In this document: piece after piece, positions 7,181 through 13,728 of the stretch | Numbering within the stretch: the first letter of the stretch is position 1 | Layout: each line of letters begins with the position of its first letter | DNA from: DATKZB01 sp035528235 | Lineage (GTDB): Bacteria > Planctomycetota > Phycisphaerae > FEN-1346 | DNA length: 26,094 nt | NCBI GenBank assembly: GCA_035528235.1 | Contig: DATKZB010000098.1 | Span: 1 to 26,094, forward strand | Direction: 5' to 3' | Notes under the pieces: generated by a model | Seen by the model: only the letters and a program-made list of their open reading frames with translations | Database searches by the model: none | What the model was told of the DNA's origin: nothing | Program-made: the position numbers and the translations under genes

Positions 7181-7933
7181 ATGCCCCTCTGCACGATCAA
7201 CCAAAAGTTCCAGGCCGCGCCCGCCGCCGGCCGCGGCGCCGCACCGACGGCCCGGATGTTCGAGGTGGCCGAGATGTTCGGCATCGGCCTCGACGAATCG
7301 TACGAGGTCACACTCTACGACCGGCTCGTGCTCGACGTCCGACCCGGCGACGTCGTCTACGTGACCGGCCCGTCGGGCAGCGGCAAGAGCGTGCTCCTCG
7401 CCAACCTGACCCGAGCCGTCCGCGACGCCGTGCCCGACGGCGGCCGCGCCGTCGACCTGGCCGGTGTCCATGCCGCGCCCGGCCGGCCCGTGATCGATTT
7501 GATGCGCGGATCGCTCGGGCAGGCCCTGCGGCTTCTGAGCGCGGCCGGGCTGGCCGACGCCTTTCTGCTGCTGCGGCAGCCGCACGAACTCTCGGACGGG
7601 CAGCGGTACCGGCTGCGGTTGGCCCTGGCGCTCGACGCCCTGCTGGCCGGCCCCGCCTCCGCCGAGGCTACGGCGGACAAGCCCGGCGGCAGGGAGGCCT
7701 GGCGGGTCCTGGTGGCCGACGAGTTCTGCTCGACGCTCGACCGCCTCTCGGCCCGGGCCGTCGCGTACCGCGTCCGCCGGCTGGCCGACGCCCACGGCCT
7801 GACCGTCCTGGCCGCCAGCGCCCACGACGACCTGACCGAGGACCTGGCGCCCGACGTCCTGGTGGTCAAACACGAGGGCACTCGCGTCGAGGTCCACTAC
7901 GCCGATGCCGCGCGGGGGGAGGCACGGCCATGA
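7181..7933 (+). CDS. ABC-type ATPase, non-transport (COG2401-like, acetyltransferase partner)
   Basis: A 250-residue soluble ATPase with a full ABC set: Walker A GPSGSGKS (63-70), signature LSDGQ (137-141), Walker B RVLVADEF (175-182) and the switch His215 (SAHDDL). No membrane gene is near, so it is not a transporter. It overlaps the following acetyltransferase gene by ATGA, and together they recall the family described as ABC-type ATPase fused to an acetyltransferase domain (COG2401, from memory); here the two halves are separate proteins. The ATG at 7181 has AAGGAG 7 bases upstream. Residues 159-170 (SAEATADKPGG region) come from a palindromic repeat inserted in frame just before Walker B. 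It opens the five-gene run that ends with the terminase. Confidence 0.85.
   Translation: MPLCTINQKFQAAPAAGRGAAPTARMFEVAEMFGIGLDESYEVTLYDRLVLDVRPGDVVYVTGPSGSGKSVLLANLTRAVRDAVPDGGRAVDLAGVHAAPGRPVIDLMRGSLGQALRLLSAAGLADAFLLLRQPHELSDGQRYRLRLALALDALLAGPASAEATADKPGGREAWRVLVADEFCSTLDRLSARAVAYRVRRLADAHGLTVLAASAHDDLTEDLAPDVLVVKHEGTRVEVHYADAARGEARP
7656..7681. repeat. Palindromic repeat inserted in frame in the ABC ATPase gene
   Basis: Arms TCCGCCG (7658-7664) and CGGCGGA (7671-7677) with a 6-base loop, followed by CAAG. It resembles an interspersed repeat seen in many bacteria in my recollection and encodes the peptide SAEATADK between the signature motif and Walker B, where an ABC fold would tolerate a loop. 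Confidence 0.6.
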
Positions 7934-8856
7934 CCGCCCCGGCGAAACGCAGGTCGTGCACGCTGCGGGCGGGCATCCGTGTGGAGCGCGGCACGCGGGC
8001 CGACTGGCTGGCGCTCGCGCCACTGCACTACCGCAGCCATCACGCCGGCGCCATCACCGACGTCTTCCGGATGGTGTATGACGTGAGTCCTGTAGTGTTG
8101 CCGCGCGGCGGGGCAAGACCCGCCGTGGCACACCCAACCACCCCTGTCGCGCGGCGGCCTTCCCAGGCCGCCGCGGTCGGGCCCGACGCCTGTTCCTGGC
8201 AGCCTAGGAAGGCCGCCAGGCGTGAGGGAATGGCGGAGCGGCGCTCTGGGGCCGGCCGCCTCGGCCGGGTCCTCGTGGGCGTCATCGTGTACAGCCGGGC
8301 GGCGCTGTCGCTGGCGGCGCGCGACCGGGCTACGGGTGGTCGGTACCGGGCGTCGGGGATGACCGGCATGGCGGAGGCCCACCTGGTGAACCGCGAGTTG
8401 CGGGTCATCAGCCGCGTCGTCATCGCGCCGAACTGGCGCGGATTGGGCCTGGCGGGACACTTGGTGGCCGAGACGCTGCCCCAGGTCGGCACGCCTTACG
8501 TCGAGGCCTTGGCCGCCATGGGTCGCGTGCATCCGTTCTTCGAGCAGGCGGGCATGACGGCGTATCGGCGGCCGCCGTCGCGGGAGAGCGAACGGCTGAA
8601 GGCGGCGCTGGAGGCCGTGGGCATCGGCCGGTCCGACCGCCGAAGCGCCGCGGCCCTCGGCCTGGCGCTCGATGCCCTCGCCCCCGCGGCCCAGCACCTG
8701 GCCTTGGCCGAGATCGGCCGCTGGGCCCGGTCGTACCTGGGGGCCAAGAACCACCGGGTCAACCGGCCGGGCCGGCAGCGGATGCTCGACCTGGTCGCCC
8801 GGCACCTGGACTCGGAACCCGTCTACTACCTGTGGAGAAGGGAGCCCACGCCATGA
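7930..8856 (+). CDS. GNAT-family acetyltransferase-like protein carrying a repeat insertion
   Basis: A 308-residue protein with the GNAT acetyl-CoA site VVIAPNWRGLGLAGHLVAET (163-182) and the preceding strand ELRVISR. The N-terminal part (IRVERGTRADWLALAPLHYR) is the usual first strand and helix. The start ATG overlaps the ATPase stop codon (ATGA), and the stop overlaps the next start in the same way. Between FRMVYD (46-51) and VGVIVYS (116-122), which should be adjacent strands, lie about 60 residues rich in Arg, Pro and Ala that come from palindromic repeat DNA (about 8082-8265). The frame is kept, so the protein may still work with a long loop, but damage is possible. The target of acetylation is unknown; partner ATPase and ASCH protein suggest an RNA or nucleotide-linked role. 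Confidence 0.82.
   Translation: MTAPAKRRSCTLRAGIRVERGTRADWLALAPLHYRSHHAGAITDVFRMVYDVSPVVLPRGGARPAVAHPTTPVARRPSQAAAVGPDACSWQPRKAARREGMAERRSGAGRLGRVLVGVIVYSRAALSLAARDRATGGRYRASGMTGMAEAHLVNRELRVISRVVIAPNWRGLGLAGHLVAETLPQVGTPYVEALAAMGRVHPFFEQAGMTAYRRPPSRESERLKAALEAVGIGRSDRRSAAALGLALDALAPAAQHLALAEIGRWARSYLGAKNHRVNRPGRQRMLDLVARHLDSEPVYYLWRREPTP
8082..8265. repeat. Composite palindromic repeat inside the acetyltransferase gene
   Basis: Three hairpins in a row: CGGCGGG/CCCGCCG (8106-8125), a GCGGCGGCCT/AGGCCGCCGC hairpin (8150-8173), and CCTGGC/GCCAGG with an inner GCCT/AGGC (8195-8220). The second and third share their stem sequence with the MITE-like elements at 24-165 and 10042-10191, and the first with hairpins at 9998-10029 and 10209-10236. 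Borders are approximate and judged from where the protein stops looking like a GNAT. Confidence 0.7.
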
Positions 8857-9314
8857 ACCTCTCGCCCCGCCATCGCCGGATCGCTCACACCGTCTGGGAA
8901 TGCGGAGGCCGGCTCGACGAGGCGGCCACGCGCGAACACATCCGCCCCGCCACGCTCCGCCGCTGGCTGGCCGACCCCGACTTCCGGGCCCTGCTGGCCG
9001 AGGACGCCCTGGAGCCCATCCTCCAGGCCACCAGCGCCATGCTGCGATGGGCCCCGGTGGCGGTGTCGCGGCTCATCCAGGACCTGGACGGCGACTCGGC
9101 GTCGGACGCGCGGCAGGCGGCCCGGGAGATCCTCAAACTCGCCCTCGACACACAGCGTGAACTGGCCCGACCCACCGCCGTCCGGCCGGCCGCCGCCGAC
9201 ACGGCCCCGCCCGCGCACGACGACCCGCTGGCGCGACAGGTCTCGGCCCTGACCGACGAACAGTTGGCCCGCATCCTGGGCATCCTGAACGAATCGCAAG
9301 GAGACCGGCCATGA
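8853..9314 (+). CDS. TerS-like helix-turn-helix protein
   Basis: A 153-residue protein. Residues 1-45 form a helix-turn-helix of the kind found in small terminase subunits and transposase-like proteins (VWECGGRLDEAATREHIRPA then TLRRWLADPDFRALL), followed by a helical middle (about 46-105) and a charged Pro/Ala tail. It overlaps the upstream gene by ATGA (ATG 8853), with AAGGGAG 8 bases before, and overlaps the ParB-like gene by ATGA too. In phages the small subunit binds the packaging site and feeds DNA to the large subunit, and here a large terminase gene follows two genes on. The assignment rests on fold and context, not on strong sequence marks. I rejected the GTG at 8832, which would lengthen the overlap. 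Confidence 0.65.
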   Translation: MNLSPRHRRIAHTVWECGGRLDEAATREHIRPATLRRWLADPDFRALLAEDALEPILQATSAMLRWAPVAVSRLIQDLDGDSASDARQAAREILKLALDTQRELARPTAVRPAAADTAPPAHDDPLARQVSALTDEQLARILGILNESQGDRP

Positions 9315-9967
9315 CGCTGCAATGGATTCCGCTGGAGACCCTCCAGGCCCATCCGGAGAACTCGAACCGCATGCCGCCGAGGCTGCTCGAGAAACTCCGG
9401 CGCCACATCGAGCGGACCGGCCTGTACGAACCGCTCGTCGTCCGACCGCTGCCGGCCGATGCCGCCGGGGCCGATGCCGCGCGGTACCAGATTCTCAACG
9501 GGCACCATCGGGCCGAGGCGCTGCGGCAACTCGGGCACACCCGCGCCCGGTGCGACGTCTGGGAGGTCGACGACGACGAGGCCCGGCTGTTGCTGGCCAC
9601 GCTCAACCGGCTCGAAGGCCGCGACGACCCGTCGTTACGGGCCGACCTGGTGGCGCGGCTGGCCGAGGGCCGGTCGGCCCGGGACCTGGCGCGGCTGTTG
9701 CCCGATCCGCCGGACGCCGTCGAGCGGCTGCTGACGCTGGCCAAACCGCCGCCGGCGCCGCTGGCGCCCGAGAAGATCGAGTCCCTGGCCCGGCCGATGA
9801 CCTTCTTCCTGGCCGACGAGCAGTACGCCCTCGTGACCGAGGCTCTGCGTGAGGTCGGCCGCGGCGCCGCGCCCGCCGGCGACAGCCCCGCAGCCCCGCG
9901 ACCGAAACGGGCCGACACGCTCGAGCGGCTGGCCCTGTGGTACCTCGAGTCTCGCGGCCTGCGGTGA
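9311..9967 (+). CDS. ParB-like protein
   Basis: A 218-residue protein with the ParB N-terminal (CTPase/nuclease-like) domain: MTLQWIPLETLQAHPENSNR gives the typical P-hydrophobic-x-x-L-xx-HP-x-N opening, RTGLYEPLVVRPL the second motif, and LNGHHRAEALRQLG the third, where most ParB proteins have GERR. A helix-turn-helix follows around residues 120-140 (GRSARDLARLLPDPPDAVER). There is no parA here and no plasmid functions, so chromosome partition is unlikely. ParB-like genes commonly sit beside terminases in phages and related elements. It overlaps the TerS-like gene by ATGA, so it is translated in the same run, and is followed by a 334-base block of repeats before the terminase. Confidence 0.85.
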   Translation: MTLQWIPLETLQAHPENSNRMPPRLLEKLRRHIERTGLYEPLVVRPLPADAAGADAARYQILNGHHRAEALRQLGHTRARCDVWEVDDDEARLLLATLNRLEGRDDPSLRADLVARLAEGRSARDLARLLPDPPDAVERLLTLAKPPPAPLAPEKIESLARPMTFFLADEQYALVTEALREVGRGAAPAGDSPAAPRPKRADTLERLALWYLESRGLR

Positions 9968-9974
9968 GGCGCTA

Positions 9975-10040
9975 GTGCTACAACGCCACTTGAGCCTTTG
10001 CGCGGTGGGTCCCCGTACCCACCGCGCAAGAAACGGCGTT
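9975..10040. repeat. Hairpin repeat after the ParB-like gene
   Basis: Perfect 13-bp arms TTGCGCGGTGGGT (9998-10010) and ACCCACCGCGCAA (10017-10029) with a 6-base loop, nested in AACGCC/GGCGTT (9982-9987/10035-10040). It belongs to the GCGCGGYGGGT family that also occurs at 10209-10236, 21596-21624 and in the acetyltransferase gene. It may act as a terminator for the upstream run, but there is no T-tract. Confidence 0.7.
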
Positions 10041-10041
10041 C

Positions 10042-10191
10042 CTAGTGCTACTTTGTCACCTTGGCCTGGGCCCCCTGGGCGCCCGCGCGGTGGCCGTCCC
10101 AGGCCACCGCGAGTTGGCGCAGGGCAACCTGTCGCGGCGGCCTAGGAAGGCCGCCGCGCACGGTGGCGACGAGTTGACAAAGTAGCACTAG
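10042..10191. repeat. MITE-like inverted-repeat element, copy 2
   Basis: A 150-bp element with perfect 17-bp terminal inverted repeats, CTAGTGCTACTTTGTCA (10042-10058) and its complement (10175-10191). Two internal hairpins share the GCGGCGGCCT core. It is the reverse complement of the element at 24-165 with few differences. The ends begin and finish with CTAG; whether this is target duplication or part of the element cannot be told. Confidence 0.88.
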
Positions 10192-10208
10192 CCGCACCAC
10201 GGGGCCCC

Positions 10209-10278
10209 GCGCGGCGGGTGCGGGGACCCGCCGCGCAAAGTGTGGCACGTGCATGGTCACCCGTCGGGATGACCATGC
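10209..10278. repeat. Two adjacent palindromic repeats before the terminase gene
   Basis: First, GCGCGGCGGGT (10209-10219) pairs with ACCCGCCGCGC (10226-10236). Second, GCATGGTCA and TGACCATGC arms (10251-10278) form copy 2 of the TGGTCA/TGACCA family. Together with the two elements before them they fill the 334-base gap 9968-10301; I see no gene there. Confidence 0.75.
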
Positions 10279-10301
10279 CACCCTTGAGGAGGTCGGATTC
10301 C

Positions 10302-11909
10302 ATGGCAACTTCCAGCAGGCAGGCGGACGCGTTGTGGCTTCGGGCGCGGCTGGCGAAGGCGCTGGCCGGGGCGAGGCCGCGATCGGAAGAGGCGCTCTGG
10401 CGGTTCGTCCGCACGGCCTACGGCCTGGCCGTGCCGCGACGGGCGATCTGCCCGGGCCACGTCGCGCCGATGGAGTACCTGTCGCGGGCGATTCTGCACC
10501 CGGGCCGCGACCTGGTGGTCTGGGCCTCGCGAGGCGGGGCCAAGACCGAACTGGGGAGCGTGGCGGCCCACCTGGACTCGATCCTGCGGCCGGGGTGCCA
10601 GACGCGGATTCTCGGCGGTAGCCTCGACCAGTCGGAGAAGATGTACGAGTACCTCGTGCGGAAGTGCGACGGCGTGTTCGCGGCGATGCTGGCCCGCGAG
10701 CCCACCGCCCGGCGGGCGGAACTGGCCAACGGGTCGACCGTCGAGGTGCTGACGCAGTCGCCGCGGTCGGTCCGTGGGCAGCGGGTCCATCGCCTGAAGT
10801 GCGACGAGGTGGACGAGTTCTCGCCCGAGGTCTGGCAGGCGGCCCAGTTCGTCACCCAGTCGGGCCGCGGACGCGACGGCCGATGGATACCCGCCCAGAT
10901 GGAGGTCTTCTCGACCATGCACCGGCCGTTCGGACTCATGGCCGAACTGGTCGACCGGATAACGCCGGGCGACCGGCCGCGGGAGGACCGCTCCCTCACG
11001 GTCGCGGCTCGGTGCGGCGACGAGGGCGACGCGCGGCGCGGGCCGGCGCCGGTGCTCCTGAAGTGGTGCCTGTGGGAGACCATCGAGCCGTGCCCGGCCG
11101 ACCGGTCGTGCAGCCGGTGCCCGTTGTGGTCCGACTGCGAGGGCCGGGCCAGGCAGGCCGACGGGTACTTTCCCATCGACGACGCCATCGCCCAGCAGGC
11201 CCGCTCCAGCCGCGAGGCCTGGGAAGCCGAGATGCTGTGCCGGCGGCCGCGCGCCGACCGGCTGATCTTCTCGGAGTTCACCCCGGCGCGGCACGTGTCG
11301 GCCGTGGCGTACAACCCGTCGCTGCCGCTCTACCGGACGCTCGACTTCGGGTACGCCAACCCCTTCGTGTGCCTGTGGGTGCAGGTGGAGGGGCAGCCGG
11401 CCGGCGGCGGCCCGCCGGCGCGGGGGCCGGGCGGCGACGTCGACCTGTCGGGCGTGCGGGTCCGCGTCATCGGCGAGTACGTGGCCCGCGAGCGTGCCAT
11501 CGCCAGCCACGCCCGCGTCATGGCGGCGCGCGATCCGGGGCCCGTGGTCCGGACGTTCGCCGACCCGGCCGGGTGGCAACGGTCGGACGTGACCGGGACG
11601 GGCCCGTGCCAGGAACTGGCGCGGCTGGGCATCCGCGTGCGGACACCGCGGGCGGGCATTCTGGAGGGGGTGGAACTCGTGCGGCGGCTGCTGAAGGCCC
11701 GGCCGGTCGGCGCGGCCGGCCTGGTCATCGACCCGTCGTGCGCGTGGCTCGTCCGGGCGTTTCAGGAGTATCACTGGGACGAGTCGCCCGAGGGCACCCG
11801 CAACGAGCGCCCCGCCAAGGACGGCGCCGACCACCCCATCGACGCCCTGCGGTACCTGGCGACGGGTCTGTTTCTGCGCCGCGGCCAGGTGCGCGAGCGG
11901 CGGTGGTAG
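10302..11909 (+). CDS. Large terminase-like ATPase/nuclease (TerL homologue)
   Basis: A 535-residue protein with both terminase halves. The ATPase has a Walker A of the terminase type, WASRGGAKTE (74-83), Walker B LKCDEVDEF (165-173, catalytic Glu169), and the coupling motif FSTMHRP (203-209). The RNase H-like nuclease keeps three acidic residues: Asp348 (RTLDFGYANP), Asp421 (TFADPAGW) and Asp513 (GADHPIDALRY). Between them a four-cysteine knot, Cys264, 270, 273 and 279 (CPADRSCSRCPLWSDC), could hold zinc or iron-sulfur and is unusual in TerL. The ATG at 10302 has GAGGAGG 9 bases upstream. In phages this motor packages and cuts DNA, but no portal or capsid gene is in the window. Its last ~100 bases are duplicated at 13003-13108. 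Confidence 0.88.
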   Translation: MATSSRQADALWLRARLAKALAGARPRSEEALWRFVRTAYGLAVPRRAICPGHVAPMEYLSRAILHPGRDLVVWASRGGAKTELGSVAAHLDSILRPGCQTRILGGSLDQSEKMYEYLVRKCDGVFAAMLAREPTARRAELANGSTVEVLTQSPRSVRGQRVHRLKCDEVDEFSPEVWQAAQFVTQSGRGRDGRWIPAQMEVFSTMHRPFGLMAELVDRITPGDRPREDRSLTVAARCGDEGDARRGPAPVLLKWCLWETIEPCPADRSCSRCPLWSDCEGRARQADGYFPIDDAIAQQARSSREAWEAEMLCRRPRADRLIFSEFTPARHVSAVAYNPSLPLYRTLDFGYANPFVCLWVQVEGQPAGGGPPARGPGGDVDLSGVRVRVIGEYVARERAIASHARVMAARDPGPVVRTFADPAGWQRSDVTGTGPCQELARLGIRVRTPRAGILEGVELVRRLLKARPVGAAGLVIDPSCAWLVRAFQEYHWDESPEGTRNERPAKDGADHPIDALRYLATGLFLRRGQVRERRW

Positions 11910-11914
11910 TACGG
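11810..11914 (+). repeat. Direct repeat, left copy (3' end of the terminase gene)
   Basis: The last 100 bases of the terminase gene plus a few bases beyond match 13003-13108 with a handful of mismatches and one indel. The two copies bracket the toxin-antitoxin cassette like attachment-site duplications. Confidence 0.9.
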
Positions 11915-11987
11915 ACGGCTAATGCCTGCCCGACAGTATGCCGATGTATCAGGCAGAATCGTCCAATAGGGCGGGGCCAGGGGGACC

Positions 11988-12016
11988 TTGACTGCCGCCA
12001 GAAGCGCGGGTATGAT
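11988..12016 (+). promoter_or_regulatory. Promoter of the Panacea antitoxin-toxin pair
   Basis: TTGACT (11988-11993), a 17-base spacer and TATGAT (12011-12016), with a predicted start near 12023 and a leader of only about 10 bases. TGCCTG (11923-11928) and CAGGCA (11950-11955) form a spaced inverted repeat upstream that could be an operator. Confidence 0.7.
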
Positions 12017-12033
12017 TACAGGGGGTGGTAAGC

Positions 12034-12585
12034 ATGTCCTACCGCATGAGTATCGAGAAGGCGACCCAAGCCGCAGGCGTCCTCCTGCGCGAAGAGCCCA
12101 CTCACCGCATGAGTCGCATTCGGCTCCTGAAACTGCTGTACATTGCCGACAGGGAAAGCCTGCGCAAGACCGGCAGGCCCATTACGGGCGACAGGGCCGC
12201 TGCGATGCGTCACGGCCCGGTCCTGTCCGAGTTGTACGACTGCATCAAGGGAACCGCATGCCACCTGGCAACGTGGCAGCAGTTCTTCCGCTCAGAAGGC
12301 CACGACGTCGAGATGACGGCCGAGCCGACCACACACGACCTCTGCCGCTACGAGATCGAGACGCTCCAACAGGTCTCGCGAGAACGCCGAGACAAGGACG
12401 AGTGGGAGATTGTGAACGAGACTCATGGCTTCCAGGAGTGGGATGATCCCGGAGACACTTCGCAACCCATCGGCTTCGAGAGCATTCTCAGGGCCGTGGG
12501 TTGGGATGCCGAGGAGACCGAGAAAATCCTCGCCGAGGCCAGGCGTGATGCGGAAGTAGACCGGCTGTTCGAGAGGGCTTCTTGA
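12034..12585 (+). CDS. Panacea (SocA-like, DUF4065) antitoxin
   Basis: A 183-residue protein of the Panacea/SocA-like family, the promiscuous antitoxin domain paired with many unrelated toxins. The typical pattern is clear: KATQAAGVLLREEPTHRMSR then IRLLKLLYIADRESLRKTGR, and ITGDRAAAMRHGPVLSELYD, the hallmark helix with GDxxxAxxxGPV. A variable C-terminal tail (about 100-183) follows. It is the first gene of a pair, overlapping the toxin candidate at TGATG, and has its own promoter. The ATG at 12034 lies after a G-rich stretch. The gene is visibly less GC-rich than the terminase module, which with the flanking direct repeats points to recent transfer. Neutralisation of the downstream protein by binding is inferred from the family. 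Confidence 0.85.
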   Translation: MSYRMSIEKATQAAGVLLREEPTHRMSRIRLLKLLYIADRESLRKTGRPITGDRAAAMRHGPVLSELYDCIKGTACHLATWQQFFRSEGHDVEMTAEPTTHDLCRYEIETLQQVSRERRDKDEWEIVNETHGFQEWDDPGDTSQPIGFESILRAVGWDAEETEKILAEARRDAEVDRLFERAS

Positions 12586-12989
12586 TGCTCCAGGCGGGGG
12601 ATGCCTTTCTCATTCCCGACGGCCCCGCAACGGCACCCCAACGGCATTTGTGGATTGTCATCTCGGACCCCGCCAGAAGCCCTGACGGCCAAGTCTTGCT
12701 CGTGAACGTGACAACGTGGGAGAAATGGAAGGACGATACCTGCCTTCTGGATTCGGCCGACTGCAGAACCTGTCCCTTCATCAAGCACGCTTCGTGTGTG
12801 GACTACGCCCGCGCCAGGATTGAGGGCATAGCCAAGATTGAGAGGATGGTGGCAGCCGGGCTGATCAAGCAGCAGGCCAATGTCGGCCCTGAACTGCTGG
12901 CCACCATCCGGAAAGGCGCTCAGGATTCGCCCCGCCTGCCTAACAGATGTCAGCTCTTCCTTGCTGACCAGAACGTCATCGAACTCTAG
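12585..12989 (+). CDS. Putative toxin of the Panacea pair
   Basis: A 134-residue protein that I do not recognise by a named family. It begins with short beta-strand-like segments (LQAGDAFLIPDG, HLWIVISDPA, QVLLVNVTTW) that recall the small SH3-like barrel of MazF/PemK or Doc-independent growth inhibitors, then DSADCRTCPFIKHASCVDYA with three cysteines and a His, then a helical tail. Its start codon overlaps the antitoxin stop (TGATG) with GAGAGGG upstream. Position right after a Panacea antitoxin is the main reason to call it a toxin; the target is unknown. Like its partner it is less GC-rich than the surroundings. Confidence 0.6.
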   Translation: MLQAGDAFLIPDGPATAPQRHLWIVISDPARSPDGQVLLVNVTTWEKWKDDTCLLDSADCRTCPFIKHASCVDYARARIEGIAKIERMVAAGLIKQQANVGPELLATIRKGAQDSPRLPNRCQLFLADQNVIEL

Positions 12990-13002
12990 TATTTCCTCCA
13001 GA

Positions 13003-13108
13003 CCCCGCCAAGGACGACGCCGACCACCCCCATAGACGCCCTGCGGTACCTGGCGACGGGTCTGTTTCTGCGGCGCGGCCAGGTGCGCGAGCGGCGATGG
13101 TAGCACGG
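13003..13108 (+). pseudogene. Duplicated 3' end of the terminase gene (right direct repeat)
   Basis: This stretch copies 11810-11914: it encodes the end of the nuclease domain from the AKDxADHP region to the ERRW stop. One extra C (CACCCCCAT against CACCCCAT) shifts the frame and an ATC has become ATA, so it is not translated as such. A natural hairpin terminator follows directly, which suggests that this is the original end of the terminase locus and that the cassette 11915-13002 came in later. Confidence 0.88.
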
Positions 13109-13116
13109 CCCTTCTT

Positions 13117-13141
13117 CACGGCTCGCCTCGGGCGAGCCGTG
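13117..13141. terminator. Hairpin terminator between convergent genes
   Basis: CACGGCTCGCC (13117-13127) pairs perfectly with GGCGAGCCGTG (13131-13141) around a 3-base loop. It stands between the terminase/toxin side and the convergent PLD-like gene. There is no T-tract after it. Confidence 0.65.
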
Positions 13142-13154
13142 CATGGCAGCGGCG

Positions 13155-13691
13155 TCAGGCCTCGTCCCAGGGCGACTCCAGGGGCACCGGGCAGTAGTCC
13201 TGCCGGTCGCACGACTCGCACATGGCGCCGGACCAGACGGCCTCGAAGAGGTCGGCCACGGTGTCGACCAGGGCGGGGTCGTCGGTCACGAGTCCGACCT
13301 CGAAGTTCCGTCGTCCGGCGCTCTTAGCGCCCAGGCCGGCGCCCGTCAGGTTCGCGCTGCCCAGGTACAGCCGCGAGCCGTCCACGATGGCCGCCTTGAA
13401 GTGCGTGCGGGGGCAGCGGCGCATCTCGAATGCATGCGGCTCCACTCGTTTAAGCTCCTCGATGAAGGGCCCCGACGGCACGCCCGCGTGCAGGACGCGG
13501 ACCTCGACGCCGCGCTTGCCCATCCGCTCCAGGATCCGGACGATGCTCTCGGCCGAGCCGTCGCGCCGGATGACCCGGGCCGCCTTGAGCGTGGCGGTGG
13601 CGATGAGCAGGCTGTCGGCGGCCGAGGGCACGAGGTCGCCCAGGACACGGTCGTAGATGTCGCGGCCGGTCAGATATTCCACGTCCGCCAT
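13155..13691 (-). CDS. Phospholipase D-superfamily protein (single HKD, nuclease-like)
   Basis: A 178-residue protein with one HKD motif, THFKAAIVDGSRLYLGSANL (His97, Lys99, Asp104, then GSANLT 111-116), preceded by the helix and strand arrangement ERMGKRGVEVRVLHAG. Single-HKD proteins of this size, such as Nuc, work as dimers and cut DNA or phosphodiesters. There is no signal peptide, so it should be cytosolic. A C-terminal cluster, CESCDRQDYC (Cys158, 161, 167), could bind metal. The ATG at 13691 has GGAGG 8 bases upstream. It follows the kinase gene by 37 bases on the same strand, so the two may form an operon. It could belong functionally to the terminase module, but it points the other way. 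Confidence 0.83.
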   Translation of the reverse strand: MADVEYLTGRDIYDRVLGDLVPSAADSLLIATATLKAARVIRRDGSAESIVRILERMGKRGVEVRVLHAGVPSGPFIEELKRVEPHAFEMRRCPRTHFKAAIVDGSRLYLGSANLTGAGLGAKSAGRRNFEVGLVTDDPALVDTVADLFEAVWSGAMCESCDRQDYCPVPLESPWDEA

Positions 13692-13728
13692 GGGGTGGGC
13701 CTCCGGGCCGGGGCTCGGTGCCGGCGCA

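Noticed and set aside
10257..11834. Long minus-strand open frame across the terminase gene
   Set aside because: Low-complexity Arg/Pro/His text with no motif, while the plus strand keeps all terminase motifs.
6335..13108. Complete prophage
   Set aside because: Repressor, HTH, ParB-like and terminase genes are there, but portal, protease, capsid, tail, lysis and integrase are all missing, and ordinary genes close off both sides.
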